In this document: positions 36,964 to 49,673 of the stretch, piece after piece
Layout of the letters: every line of letters starts with the position of its first letter
Numbering within the stretch: the first letter of the stretch is position 1
DNA from: Sulfurimicrobium sp031426915
Lineage (GTDB): Bacteria; Pseudomonadota; Gammaproteobacteria; Burkholderiales; Sulfuricellaceae
Direction of reading: 5' to 3'
DNA length: 64,000 bases
Assembly: GCA_031426915.1 (NCBI GenBank)
Contig: JASJPB010000017.1
Coordinates: 38,943-102,942, forward strand
Translations under genes and position numbers: made by a program
The notes under the pieces: generated by a model
Told to the model about the DNA's origin: nothing
Database searches by the model: none
Seen by the model: only the letters and a program-made list of their open reading frames with translations

Positions 36964-37131
36964 CGCCCCCGCGTAGGATGTGTTCCATCAGGCCTCGCCT
37001 GGAACATCCACACAGGCAACCGCGTTATGCCGCGACATTATCAAATAATCCGGGCAGGCGCATGCTGGTCCGGGTTTCGGTCGATCCATATGCGTATTAA
37101 AATTAGCCGTGTTCCGACCGGAGAAAATGCG

Positions 37132-37419
37132 ATGAAACTTCTGCTCCTGCTGTGCGCACTGCTCCTGCCCTGTAGCGCCACAGCCGGGGAACGCTGGAAC
37201 CGTCCGCAAGCATATCCGTCCGAAACAGGACGGCAGGCGCAGGTTCGCGTCAGCATGGGGGACGCCATGGACATGGTGGCGCGCGCCACCGGGGGGCGCG
37301 TGCTACAGGCGCAACCTGCCAACGTTAACGGGCATGAAGGCTACCGCATCAAGGTGCTCACCCGGCACGGAGAAGTCCGCGTGGTGTATGTGGATGCCGA
37401 AACCGGAGCAATTCAATAA
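37132..37419 (+). CDS. Small secreted PepSY-domain protein
   Basis: A 95-residue protein with a signal peptide (MKLLLLLCALLLPCSATA) and a C-terminal PepSY domain (GYRIKVLTRHGEVRVVYVDAETGAI). CCGGAG lies 8 bp before the ATG. Small PepSY proteins are commonly encoded just upstream of PhoPQ-like two-component genes and may modulate the sensor kinase in the periplasm. It ends 3 bp before the response regulator gene. Confidence 0.85.
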   Translation: MKLLLLLCALLLPCSATAGERWNRPQAYPSETGRQAQVRVSMGDAMDMVARATGGRVLQAQPANVNGHEGYRIKVLTRHGEVRVVYVDAETGAIQ

Positions 37420-37422
37420 GCC

Positions 37423-38091
37423 ATGCGCATCCTGGTGATTGAAGACGAACCCAGCCTGCAAGCCCAGCTTCGCAGCGCGCTGGAGCACCAGGGCTATCGC
37501 GTGGACAGCAGCGGCAACGGCAAGGACGGCCTTTATCTCGCCACCGAATATCCCTTCGATGCCGCTCTCGTGGACCTGGGACTTCCCGGCCTGTCCGGCA
37601 TAGCGCTCATCCGCACCCTGCGCCAAGCCGGCAAGACGCTGCCCATCCTCATCCTCACCGCGCGCGGCCGCTGGCAAGACAAGGTGGAAGGGCTGGAGGC
37701 AGGCGGCGACGACTACCTCGCCAAACCGTTCCAGATGGAAGAACTGCTGGCCAGGCTGAAAGCGCTGCTGCGACGCTCCGCAGGCAGCGCCGACCACATC
37801 CTGCACTGCGGCCCGATCACGCTGGACCTCACCGCCCAGAGGGCCTTTGCCAACGAAACCGAAGTCGAGCTCACCGCTTTCGAGTACCGCATGCTGGAAT
37901 ACCTGGTGCAACAACGTCCGAAAGTGGTTTCCAAAAGCGAACTTGCCGATTACCTTTACCCCCACGACCAAGACCGTGACAGCAATGTGCTGGAAGTACT
38001 GCTGACCCGATTGCGGCGCAAGCTGGACCCGGATGGCACCCTTCAGCCGATAGAAACCTTGCGCGGACGCGGCTACCGCTTCGTACTGTAA
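37423..38091 (+). CDS. OmpR/PhoP-family response regulator
   Basis: A 222-residue regulator with an N-terminal receiver (acidic Glu7/Asp8, phospho-acceptor Asp51, Thr in ILTARGRW, Lys in LAKPFQMEE) and a C-terminal winged helix (about 125-222: ELTAFEYRMLEYLVQQ, NVLEVLLTRLRRKL, RGRGYRFVL). It would activate genes on phosphorylation by the kinase encoded 2 bp downstream. The 11-bp direct repeat before the operon is a plausible binding site. Confidence 0.94.
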   Translation: MRILVIEDEPSLQAQLRSALEHQGYRVDSSGNGKDGLYLATEYPFDAALVDLGLPGLSGIALIRTLRQAGKTLPILILTARGRWQDKVEGLEAGGDDYLAKPFQMEELLARLKALLRRSAGSADHILHCGPITLDLTAQRAFANETEVELTAFEYRMLEYLVQQRPKVVSKSELADYLYPHDQDRDSNVLEVLLTRLRRKLDPDGTLQPIETLRGRGYRFVL

Positions 38092-38093
38092 AA

Positions 38094-39479
38094 ATGTCCC
38101 TCAATTCGCGCATCATTCTCGCCGCATCCCTGGTGCTGGCCATTTTCCTGGCACTCACCGGCATCGCACTCGACCAGGCCTTCCGCGACAGTGCCCGCAC
38201 CGCCCGCCAGGAGCGCCTGCAAGGCCAGCTTTATCTGCTTATCGCGGCGGCGGAGGTGGATGAACGCGGACGCCTGTCCATTCCCGATCCGTTAACTGAG
38301 CCCCGTTTCGGGCAACCGGGCTCCGGTCTGTATGCAGTCATCTCGGGGAAACGGGACCGGGAAGTCTGGCGCTCTATATCCAGCCTGAACATGCCCATTC
38401 CTTCCGCCCCGCCCCTTGCTGCCGGAAAAAGCAGTTTTTCGCTGCAAAGCGGTGCCGACGACGCCCAGTTCTTCATCTATCGCATGGGCGTAAGCTGGAC
38501 CGAGTCCGGGCGCAGTCATGCCTTTACTTTCAGCGTGGCGGAAGATCTCGCCGCCTTCAACAAACAGCTTGCCCATTATCGCCGCAGCCTGTGGGGCTGG
38601 CTCGGCGCCATGGCGCTATTGCTGCTGCTGGCACAGGCCGCGCTGCTGCGCTGGGGCCTGCACCCGCTACGTCGCGTGGCGGCGGAAGTGCGCGCCATCG
38701 AAAGCGGCGAACGAGAGCAACTCGGTGGCGATTATCCCAGCGAACTGCGGGCCCTCACGGAAAACCTGAATGGCTTGTTGCAACGCGAGCGTGCCCAGCA
38801 AAAGCGCTACCGCGATGCGCTGGGGGACCTCGCCCATAGCCTGAAAACCCCGCTCACCATTATGCGCGGAGCGCTTGCGGAACAGCCGCGCGGAGCGCTT
38901 TCAGGACAATCGCGCGGCGGAGCACATTCAGAGCCATCGTACGGCACCCTGGCCGATACCGTGGAAGAAGAAACGGCCAGAATGCAATGCATCGTGGATT
39001 ACCAGTTGCAACGCGCCGCGACTGCCGGGCCTTCGTCCCGCCTGGCAAGCCCGGTGGAAATGCAACCGCTCGCAGAAAAAATCACCGCTTCACTGGCCAA
39101 GGTATATCACGACAAGGGCATCAGCATGGCGCTGGAGATTCAGGATGGCCTGGCGTTCCGTGGCGACCAAGGTGACTTGCTGGAACTGCTGGGCAACCTC
39201 CTCGACAACGCCTGCAAATGGTGCACAGCCAGGATAAAGCTATCGGCCGCAAGCACGGCCGGAAATTTAACGCTGCGGGTGGAGGACGATGGCCCCGGCA
39301 TCCCGCCCCAGGAAATCGAACGCATATTGCAGCGCGGCGTCCGCGCCGACCAGTCCATTCCCGGCCAGGGCATCGGTCTGGCGGTGGCTGCCAGCATCGT
39401 GCAGGCTTATGGCGGCACGATTGCCATCGCTTCCAGCTCGCTCGGAGGGGCCAGCATAACGGTCACCCTGCCAACGTAA
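38094..39479 (+). CDS. PhoQ-like sensor histidine kinase with repeat insertion in the DHp helix
   Basis: A 461-residue kinase: N-terminal membrane segment, periplasmic sensor (about 30-165), second membrane segment (LWGWLGAMALLLLLAQAALL), HAMP, then DHp with phospho-acceptor His248 (GDLAHSLKTPLT) and an HATPase domain (N-box NLLDNACKW, G-box DDGPGI, GQGIGLAVA). The feature that stands out is an in-frame repeat of three units of about 8 residues (RGALAEQP, RGALSGQS, RGGAHSEPS; residues 258-282) just after the His helix start, where relatives have a continuous helix. Forms an operon with the PepSY and regulator genes. Confidence 0.9.
   Translation: MSLNSRIILAASLVLAIFLALTGIALDQAFRDSARTARQERLQGQLYLLIAAAEVDERGRLSIPDPLTEPRFGQPGSGLYAVISGKRDREVWRSISSLNMPIPSAPPLAAGKSSFSLQSGADDAQFFIYRMGVSWTESGRSHAFTFSVAEDLAAFNKQLAHYRRSLWGWLGAMALLLLLAQAALLRWGLHPLRRVAAEVRAIESGEREQLGGDYPSELRALTENLNGLLQRERAQQKRYRDALGDLAHSLKTPLTIMRGALAEQPRGALSGQSRGGAHSEPSYGTLADTVEEETARMQCIVDYQLQRAATAGPSSRLASPVEMQPLAEKITASLAKVYHDKGISMALEIQDGLAFRGDQGDLLELLGNLLDNACKWCTARIKLSAASTAGNLTLRVEDDGPGIPPQEIERILQRGVRADQSIPGQGIGLAVAASIVQAYGGTIAIASSSLGGASITVTLPT
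38865..38939 (+). repeat. Tandem in-frame repeat (24, 24, 27 bp) within kinase gene
   Basis: Three units begin with CGCGGAGCGCTT (units 1 and 2) or CGCGGCGGAGCA (unit 3). They encode the R-G-rich insertion in the DHp domain of the sensor kinase and keep the reading frame. Likely produced by slippage or unequal exchange. Confidence 0.75.
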
Positions 39480-39481
39480 AC

Positions 39482-41890
39482 TCAGCTTCGGTGTTTATTG
39501 GCTGGCTTCGCAGCCTGCGCAGCCTTGGCCAGCTTCTGCCGCAGGCGAATCAATTCCGCCACCCGCGCCTCCACCTTGGCACTCACTTCCGGCGCCGGCA
39601 CGCCGGTCAGTAATTCCAGCGCTTCATCCACCCGTTCCACCGGAAAAATGTGGAAGCGGCCTTGTGCCGCCGCCTGCACCACGTCCTGACGCAGCATCAG
39701 ATGACACACATTGGAGGCGGGGATCACCACGCCTTGTTCGCCGTTCAGCCCACGGGCATTGCAGATGTCGAAGAAGCCTTCGATCTTTTCGTTCACCGCC
39801 CCGATTGCCTGCACCTGGCCGAACTGGTTGATCGAGCCGGTCACCGCCAGGGATTGCCTGATCGGCACTTGTGCCAGGCTGGACAGCAAGGCACAGAGTT
39901 CCCCCAGCGATGCGCTGTCCCCTTCCACCGAGCCGTAGGACTGCTCGAACACCAGGCTGGCGGATAACGGCAAAGGCCGGTTCCTGGCATAACGCGTAGC
40001 CAGGAAGGCGGCCAGAATCATCACGCCCTTGGAGTGGATGGCGCCGGACAGCTTGGCCTCGCGCTCGATGTTGACCAGCTCGCCGTCCCCCAGCCGGGTG
40101 GTGGCGCTGATGCGCGAGGGCTGGGCGAAGGCGGTGCCGCCCAGTTCGATCACCGACAGCGCGTTGACCTGGCCAACCTGGCCACCCTCGGTATCGATCA
40201 GCACCGTGCCGCGCAGGATTTCCTCCTGTACCCGTTCCTTGATACGGCCGGCGCGATGTTGCTGGGTATCGAGAGCATGCTGGATGTCGCTCGCGGCGAC
40301 GGCGTGCCGCCCGGCCTGGCGCGCCCAGTGATCGGCTTCCCGCAACAGATCGGCCACCGACTGGACATGTGCGGAAAGCTTGTCCGCTTCGCCCGCGAGC
40401 CGCGCGCCATGCTCGATTACCCGCGCCACCGCGCCGCGCTCGAAGGGCATAAGCTGCTCCTTGCGCGCCACGGTGCCGATCAGGCGTGCATAGAGCAGGT
40501 CCGAATCGCCATTGCGCGCGAAGCGGTCGTCGAAATCGGCTTCCACCTTGAACAGCTCGGCAAATTCCGCATCGTAGGCGTGCAGCAGGTAGTAGAGGAT
40601 GCGTTCGCCGAACAGCACCACTTTCACGTCCAGCGGCACCGGCTCGGGTTCCAGGGATACTGTACTCACCAGGCTCAGTATCTGCCCCAGGGATTCGATG
40701 CGGATCTCCCGCGCCTGTAGCACGCGCTTCAGTCCCTCCCAGGCATAAAGCTGGGTCAGCACCTTGTGCGCATCCAGCAGCAGATAGCCGCCGTTGGCCC
40801 GGTGCAGGGAGCCTGGCTTGACCAGGTTGAAGTCGGTCACCAGGTTGCCGAACTGGGCCAGGTGCTCCACCCGCCCGATCAGGTTGTGGTACATCGGACT
40901 GTCGTCATACACCACCGGCGCACCGCAGGAGACAGTGTGGTCCACCAGCACGTTGACCCGGTAACGGCGGAACTGGGCATGGTCCGCGCTTAGATTCTCG
41001 CTTGCGCCACCCTCCTCCGCATGGCGGAAATGGCCCACATTCTCGATCACATCCTGTTGCACCGCGTCGAAATACGCCATGACTTGAGGCATTGCGGAAA
41101 AGACCTGCCTGGCTTCTTCCACCAGATGTTCCACCGCGAACATGGTGATCGCACGATTGAGCTGTTTCAGCTTTTCCCGCGCCTCCCGCTTCCATTGCGG
41201 AATATCGCGGCGCAGAACCTTTTCCAGGCGCTCCTGCAATTCGCCAATCGCCGCCTCGATGCGGGCTCGGTCCGCCTCCGGCAGCTTTTCGTACTCGTCC
41301 GGCTTGATGATTTCGCCATTTTTCATGGGTGCGAAGCCGAAGCCATTTTGCGAGCGCAACAAGGCGATTTCGCGCAATTGGGCGTCATCGCCCAAACTCT
41401 TTATGGCATTTTCCTCGCGGGCGCTGAACTCCCCCTGGATTTCCTCTCTTTTGGTCCGGTATTCCTCGCTTTCGAACGCTGCCGGGATGGTGGCGCGCAG
41501 CTCCTCCACCAGGGATTCCATCGTCTGGCGCAACTTGACCCCGCTTCCGGCGGGCAACAGCAGGGCGCGAGGCTTATGGGGCTGCTCGAAGTTGTTGACG
41601 TAGCATAGATCGGAGGGGACCGGCTCGTGCCGGGCTTTCTCTTCCAGGAATTGGGTAACGAAGGTGTGCTTGCCGCTACCGCTCGGTCCCATCACGAACA
41701 GGTTGTAGCCTTCGCGCCGGATGTCGCTACCGAAGCGAACGGCATCCAGCGCCCGCGCCTGGCCGATGATTTCGGACAAGTCGTCCAGCTCGGCGGTGGT
41801 GGCGAAGGAGAATTGATCGGGATCGCAGCGCCGATAGAGCGCATCGGGTTTCAAGGCTTGCGGCGCAGGCACAGTCTTCCCTTCATTCAT
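39482..41890 (-). CDS. LonB-like ATP-dependent protease (AAA + Lon S16 domain)
   Basis: An 802-residue protein with an N-terminal AAA+ module containing Walker A GPSGSGKHT (about 70-78) and a long helical insert, and a C-terminal Lon protease domain with catalytic Ser in EGDSASLGEL and catalytic Lys in AVNEKIEGFF. This matches the LonB/YcbZ-type family of soluble Lon-related proteases in proteobacteria. Substrates are unknown. Not operonic with its neighbours; divergent from the ABC binding protein gene. Confidence 0.92.
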   Translation of the reverse strand: MNEGKTVPAPQALKPDALYRRCDPDQFSFATTAELDDLSEIIGQARALDAVRFGSDIRREGYNLFVMGPSGSGKHTFVTQFLEEKARHEPVPSDLCYVNNFEQPHKPRALLLPAGSGVKLRQTMESLVEELRATIPAAFESEEYRTKREEIQGEFSAREENAIKSLGDDAQLREIALLRSQNGFGFAPMKNGEIIKPDEYEKLPEADRARIEAAIGELQERLEKVLRRDIPQWKREAREKLKQLNRAITMFAVEHLVEEARQVFSAMPQVMAYFDAVQQDVIENVGHFRHAEEGGASENLSADHAQFRRYRVNVLVDHTVSCGAPVVYDDSPMYHNLIGRVEHLAQFGNLVTDFNLVKPGSLHRANGGYLLLDAHKVLTQLYAWEGLKRVLQAREIRIESLGQILSLVSTVSLEPEPVPLDVKVVLFGERILYYLLHAYDAEFAELFKVEADFDDRFARNGDSDLLYARLIGTVARKEQLMPFERGAVARVIEHGARLAGEADKLSAHVQSVADLLREADHWARQAGRHAVAASDIQHALDTQQHRAGRIKERVQEEILRGTVLIDTEGGQVGQVNALSVIELGGTAFAQPSRISATTRLGDGELVNIEREAKLSGAIHSKGVMILAAFLATRYARNRPLPLSASLVFEQSYGSVEGDSASLGELCALLSSLAQVPIRQSLAVTGSINQFGQVQAIGAVNEKIEGFFDICNARGLNGEQGVVIPASNVCHLMLRQDVVQAAAQGRFHIFPVERVDEALELLTGVPAPEVSAKVEARVAELIRLRQKLAKAAQAAKPANKHRS

Positions 41891-42040
41891 GGATTGGAAT
41901 TATGACGTGCAGCAAGTTTCGCACAAAGCGGAAACCTTGGCGAATCCAGCCCCCTTTCCACGGGCTGCCGGTAAATATTGATGTAACAATGGCCATTTAC
42001 ACTCCGCCGTTCTTTCCTGCTCAGGCCATACGACGGTTTC

Positions 42041-43183
42041 ATGAACAATCCACTTACCCCTGTTCTACGCGCATGGGCTCTTGCCCTGCTGCTCCCGTGC
42101 GCTTTTCTCATGCCCTGCCAAGCCATCGCGCGGGACATCCTGATTGGCCAGTCCGTTGACATTTCCGGCCCCCTCGGCGATATCGGCAAGGATTATCTCG
42201 CCGGGGCCAAAGTCTATTTCGATCACATCAATGCAAACGGCGGCATCCATGGTCGAAAGATTGCCCATGTCGTCATGGACAACGGGGGATCAGCTGACAA
42301 ATCGGCCCAGATCAGCAAGCATTTTCTCACCAAACAAAAAGTCGACATCCTTTTTGGCTATTCCGGTGAAGGCAGCATGGACGAACTGTTGCGCAACGCC
42401 GAGTTCGAAACCTCGAAAATTCCGCTGGTGGCCCCGTTATCCGGCATCGAAGTGAAACAGGGCAACGATCATATATTCTTCGTCCGTCCGAGCTACGCCA
42501 GCGAGGCCAGGAAACTCCTGGGCCACTTCCTCAGCCTGGGTATCACCCGCTTCGCGGCGGTGTACGCAGCGGACAGTTACGGAAACTCCGCTTTGGCCGC
42601 GGTCGAGAACGTGCTGAAAAGCAAGAACATGTCATTGATGGGCAAGCACCAGGTCGGACGAGAAAACGCCGGGCTCGATGCCGCGATCAAGGCCAGCCTT
42701 GCCGGCAAGCCCCAGGCAATCATCGTGATTCTGGAAACGCTGCCCGCGGCCCAATTCATCAAGGCATACCGGCAGGTGGATGCGGGAGCCTATATTTTTG
42801 GTCTCTCCATGATCAACCACCAAACCGTTTCCGAAATCGCCGGCAAGAACCTGGCCGCCGGCGTCATGCTGTCCGAAGTCGTACCCCACCCGGGCAACTG
42901 GTCCGTGGCTGTCGTCGCGGAGCACCACAAAATCATGGAGATTTACCGTGACGAAGCCCCTTCCCACCACACGCTGGAAGGCTTCATCGCCGCCAAAATG
43001 CTGGTCACCGCACTCAAAAACGTCGGCAAGGATTTTACGCCGGCACAACTGACATCCGCGCTAAAAGAAACGAAGAGCATGGATATCGGCGGCTTCTATC
43101 TGGAATTTTCCCCCTTGCGCAATCGGGGTTCCAGCTATGTCGACATCAACGTCATTACCAGGAAAGGCCGACTGCTGAACTGA
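42041..43183 (+). CDS. Orphan ABC transporter substrate-binding protein (LivJ/Peripla_BP_6 type)
   Basis: A 380-residue periplasmic binding protein with a signal peptide (about residues 1-30, ending PCQAIA) and a Leu/Ile/Val-binding-like fold: ILIGQSVDISGPLGDIGKDY, then AAVYAADSYGNSAL. No permease or ATPase genes are adjacent. The binding pocket cannot be read with confidence; amide, urea or branched-chain amino acid ligands are all possible. Similar orphans serve as sensors as well as transporters. Confidence 0.85.
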   Translation: MNNPLTPVLRAWALALLLPCAFLMPCQAIARDILIGQSVDISGPLGDIGKDYLAGAKVYFDHINANGGIHGRKIAHVVMDNGGSADKSAQISKHFLTKQKVDILFGYSGEGSMDELLRNAEFETSKIPLVAPLSGIEVKQGNDHIFFVRPSYASEARKLLGHFLSLGITRFAAVYAADSYGNSALAAVENVLKSKNMSLMGKHQVGRENAGLDAAIKASLAGKPQAIIVILETLPAAQFIKAYRQVDAGAYIFGLSMINHQTVSEIAGKNLAAGVMLSEVVPHPGNWSVAVVAEHHKIMEIYRDEAPSHHTLEGFIAAKMLVTALKNVGKDFTPAQLTSALKETKSMDIGGFYLEFSPLRNRGSSYVDINVITRKGRLLN

Positions 43184-43224
43184 TATCATGAACCCGTTGC
43201 GATCATTCATCAGCGGGAGGCAGC

Positions 43225-44043
43225 ATGGCGGAACTCAATGAAGTGGCAAACATGGCCTTGTTCTGCGATTTCGAGAACATTGCCCTGGGCGTGCGCGATG
43301 CCAAGTACGCGCAATTCGACATCAAGAAAGTGCTGGAACGCTTGCTGCTCAAGGGCAGCATCGTGGTCAAGAAGGCCTACTGCGATTGGGAACGGTACAA
43401 GGATTTCAAGGCGCCGATGCACGAGGCAGCCTTCGAGTTGATCGAGATCCCCCACGTGCGCCAGTCGGGCAAGAACTCGGCCGATATCCGCATGGTGGTG
43501 GACGCACTCGACCTGTGCTACACCAAATCCCACGTCAAGACCTTCGTCATCATCAGCGGCGACTCGGATTTTTCACCCCTGGTGAGCAAGCTGCGGGAAA
43601 ACAACAAGACCGTGATCGGGGTAGGCGTGAAAAACTCCACCTCCGACCTGCTGATTTCCAACTGCGACGAATTCATCTACTACGACGACCTGGTGCGCGA
43701 ACAGGAAAACAAGAAGCAGACGAAAAAAAAGACCGTGGCCAAACCATCGCCTGCTAGTGCCAAGAAAGCACCAAAGACCGAGGACGACAAAAAACAGGAA
43801 GCACTTGACTTGGTCACCGAAACCATTGAAGCCCTGATCGCGGAACGTAGCGAGGGAGAAAAAATCTGGGCCTCCATGGTGAAGCCGGCCATCAAGCGCC
43901 GCCAGCCCGGATTCAGCGAGTCCTATTACGGCTTCCGCACCTTCAGCAAACTACTTGAAGAAGCTCAAGCCCGTCAGATGCTGGAACTGGAACGGGACGA
44001 AAAATCCGGCCAGTACATCGTTCGCCTCTCGACGCCGGAATAA
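43225..44043 (+). CDS. NYN-domain (PIN-like) protein with C-terminal OST-HTH/LOTUS domain
   Basis: A 272-residue cytoplasmic protein. Residues 10-155 form an NYN nuclease-like domain (LFCDFENIALGV, SADIRMVVDALDL, IISGDSDFSPLV with conserved Asp residues). A Lys-rich linker (about 160-190) leads to an OST-HTH module (about 195-270: PGFSESYYGFRTFSKLLEEA) likely to bind RNA. The pairing suggests an RNA-processing or RNA-decay role (LabA/DUF88-like), but no activity is assigned for this group. Confidence 0.85.
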   Translation: MAELNEVANMALFCDFENIALGVRDAKYAQFDIKKVLERLLLKGSIVVKKAYCDWERYKDFKAPMHEAAFELIEIPHVRQSGKNSADIRMVVDALDLCYTKSHVKTFVIISGDSDFSPLVSKLRENNKTVIGVGVKNSTSDLLISNCDEFIYYDDLVREQENKKQTKKKTVAKPSPASAKKAPKTEDDKKQEALDLVTETIEALIAERSEGEKIWASMVKPAIKRRQPGFSESYYGFRTFSKLLEEAQARQMLELERDEKSGQYIVRLSTPE

Positions 44044-44156
44044 CATCTCGCTCGCGAAAACGAACTCAAAAGTCGGCCAGTTAAAATCCGTTCATCCTGC
44101 GTTAAGCTTCGACGCCATACAATTTGTCTCAGGTTAACGTACAAAGGAGACAAATC

Positions 44157-44555
44157 ATGAAAAAGATCGGATTGACCGTCATGCTGGCGCTGGCCTTGGC
44201 CGGCCAGGCATATGCCGACGACTGGAACGGCGACGCAATGGCGGGCGGCGCAATCGGCGGATTTACCGGCGCGGCCATCGGCTCGGCGATGGGCGGGCGC
44301 GATGCCGCCATCGTGGGCGGCTTGCTGGGCGGCGCAATCGGCGTGGCGGTTGCCACGCAAGACGACCACTATCGCCGCCCGGCCCCGGTTTACTATCGCC
44401 CGGCACCCGTCTATTACCAGCCAGCCCCGGTCTATTACCGTCCCGCGCCGGTTTACCAGGTTTACGAACCCCGTGATTATGGCCCTCCACCCGGTCACTA
44501 CCGGCGCCACCATCACCACCGGCATGACCGGGATCATGGCCGCCGCGACTGGTAA
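44157..44555 (+). CDS. Glycine-zipper outer-envelope protein with PAPVYY repeats
   Basis: A 132-residue secreted protein: signal peptide (MKKIGLTVMLALALAGQAYA), a glycine-zipper region (GGAIGGFTGAAIGSAMGG, GGLLGGAIGVAVATQ) able to pack in membranes, four PAPVYY-type repeats and a His/Arg-rich tail. AGGAG lies 8 bp before the ATG. Function unknown; such proteins are small envelope components. The repeat is encoded by roughly 21-bp units from about 44383 to 44459. Confidence 0.8.
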   Translation: MKKIGLTVMLALALAGQAYADDWNGDAMAGGAIGGFTGAAIGSAMGGRDAAIVGGLLGGAIGVAVATQDDHYRRPAPVYYRPAPVYYQPAPVYYRPAPVYQVYEPRDYGPPPGHYRRHHHHRHDRDHGRRDW

Positions 44556-44562
44556 AGACCTG

Positions 44563-45468
44563 TCAGGCCAGGGCCTCGACGCTGTAAATCGCCACCATGC
44601 GGTGCTCCGCGCCAGGCGCGACCGTCACCACGTTTTCGGCGGCATTGGCAGTTTCCACGCACACCATGCCGCGATAGCCCTCGGGGCCGAAATCCCCCAT
44701 CTTGTCTGCCTTCTCGATCCACGGATTCCACACCACGGCGGAGCGGGCGTTCTGGCTGGCGATGCGAATCCTGCGCTTGAGGCCACCGTCCTCGATCAGG
44801 AACTCACCGCGGGTATTGAGATACACCCGGTCCACTTCACTCGCGATCACCACCGCACCCTGCTGGGTGCGGCGCGTGGCGGCCCCTACCTTGTCCAGGT
44901 AGTCACAGCCGTCCAGGCCGATGATTTTCATTTTCGCTACATCGCTGATATGGAAATAGGTGTGTAGCGCTTCGCCCAGCACGAAAGGCGCGTTACCGCT
45001 GTTGCGCGTCACCAGTTCCACCCTGAGCGCCGCGCCAACCGTGATTTCCAGTTGCGCACTGGAGGGGTGCGGCCACTGGGCACGGGTGGCGTCGCTCTCG
45101 ACCAGGCCGAAACGCAGGAAGGTGGCACCGTCTGGCAACACCTTGGTCTCCAGCACTTCCCACATCACCGTGCGGGCATAGCCGTGTCCCGGCAGCTTAG
45201 CGTCCTCGGCATGGGAACCGAACCATGGCCAGCACACCGGCACGCCGCCGCGTATGGACTTGCCGGGCGCGAACTTGGCGAATTTCGACAGCCAGATCAC
45301 CGGCTCCTGGCCACGGGGCTGAAAGGTCATGACATGGGCGCCCTGCAACGCGATCAGGGATTCGGCATGGGTATTGGCAACTTCGGCCGCGATCATTCCG
45401 TCCGCGATTTCCTTGAAAGCGACATGGCCGGGAATGGCGAATTTCTGGTTGAGTTCGGTTAGGGTCAT
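44563..45468 (-). CDS. D-hexose-6-phosphate mutarotase (aldose 1-epimerase family)
   Basis: A 301-residue galactose-mutarotase-like enzyme of the YeaD type, catalysing alpha/beta interconversion of hexose-6-phosphates. FQPRGQEPVIWLSKFAKFAPGKSIRGGVPVCWPWFG and the catalytic HTYFHISDV segment are family features. I chose ATG 45468 (MTLTELNQKF) because GGAG lies 6 bp upstream; longer in-frame starts at 45480 and 45513 lack a site. It lies 17 bp after metH on the same strand. Confidence 0.9.
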   Translation of the reverse strand: MTLTELNQKFAIPGHVAFKEIADGMIAAEVANTHAESLIALQGAHVMTFQPRGQEPVIWLSKFAKFAPGKSIRGGVPVCWPWFGSHAEDAKLPGHGYARTVMWEVLETKVLPDGATFLRFGLVESDATRAQWPHPSSAQLEITVGAALRVELVTRNSGNAPFVLGEALHTYFHISDVAKMKIIGLDGCDYLDKVGAATRRTQQGAVVIASEVDRVYLNTRGEFLIEDGGLKRRIRIASQNARSAVVWNPWIEKADKMGDFGPEGYRGMVCVETANAAENVVTVAPGAEHRMVAIYSVEALA

Positions 45469-45485
45469 CGTGGTCTCCATTAAAA

Positions 45486-49214
<3,729 letters not shown>

Positions 49215-49286
49215 GGCAAAAAGAATCTGATTCGTGAAGAAGGGTCTAATGATAACATTTCAGCCTCGAACGGCAGGAGATCCATG

Positions 49287-49673
49287 ATGGAACACCTCAC
49301 CCCCAAGCAAGCCCACGAATTCCTCCACACCCGCCGCGAAGCGGTGTTCATCGACGTGCGCAGCGAAATGGAATTCCTCTTCGTCGGCCACCCCGATGGC
49401 TCTATCCTGATTCCCTGGGTGGACGCCCCGGAATGGGAAGTGAACCCGCACTTCGTGGCCCACGTAAAAACCGCAGCCAGCATCAACCGCCCCGTGTTGC
49501 TGATTTGCCGCTCCGGGCGCCGCTCGGTGGAGGCGGGACTGGTGCTGGAACAGGCCGGACTGACGGAAGTCTACAACGTGCTGCATGGTTTCGAGGGCGA
49601 TCTGGACGATACTTACCACCGCAATTCCATCAACGGTTGGCGCTTCGAAGGCCTGCCCTGGACGCAGACCTGA
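49287..49673 (+). CDS. Rhodanese-like domain protein
   Basis: A 128-residue single rhodanese domain, divergent from metH. Catalytic Cys is in the loop LLICRSGRRS, and AVFIDVRSEMEFLFVGHPDGSILIP is the N-terminal block. Two ATG codons are adjacent (49284, 49287); AGGAGA at 49275-49280 is spaced better for 49287. Its stop TGATG overlaps the next gene's ATG, so the two are translated together. The sulfur acceptor is unknown. Confidence 0.88.
   Translation: MEHLTPKQAHEFLHTRREAVFIDVRSEMEFLFVGHPDGSILIPWVDAPEWEVNPHFVAHVKTAASINRPVLLICRSGRRSVEAGLVLEQAGLTEVYNVLHGFEGDLDDTYHRNSINGWRFEGLPWTQT

Noticed and set aside
49215..49286. Possible cobalamin riboswitch before metH
   Set aside because: The gap is about 70 bp, too short for the roughly 200-nt aptamer, and no B12-box sequence is visible.
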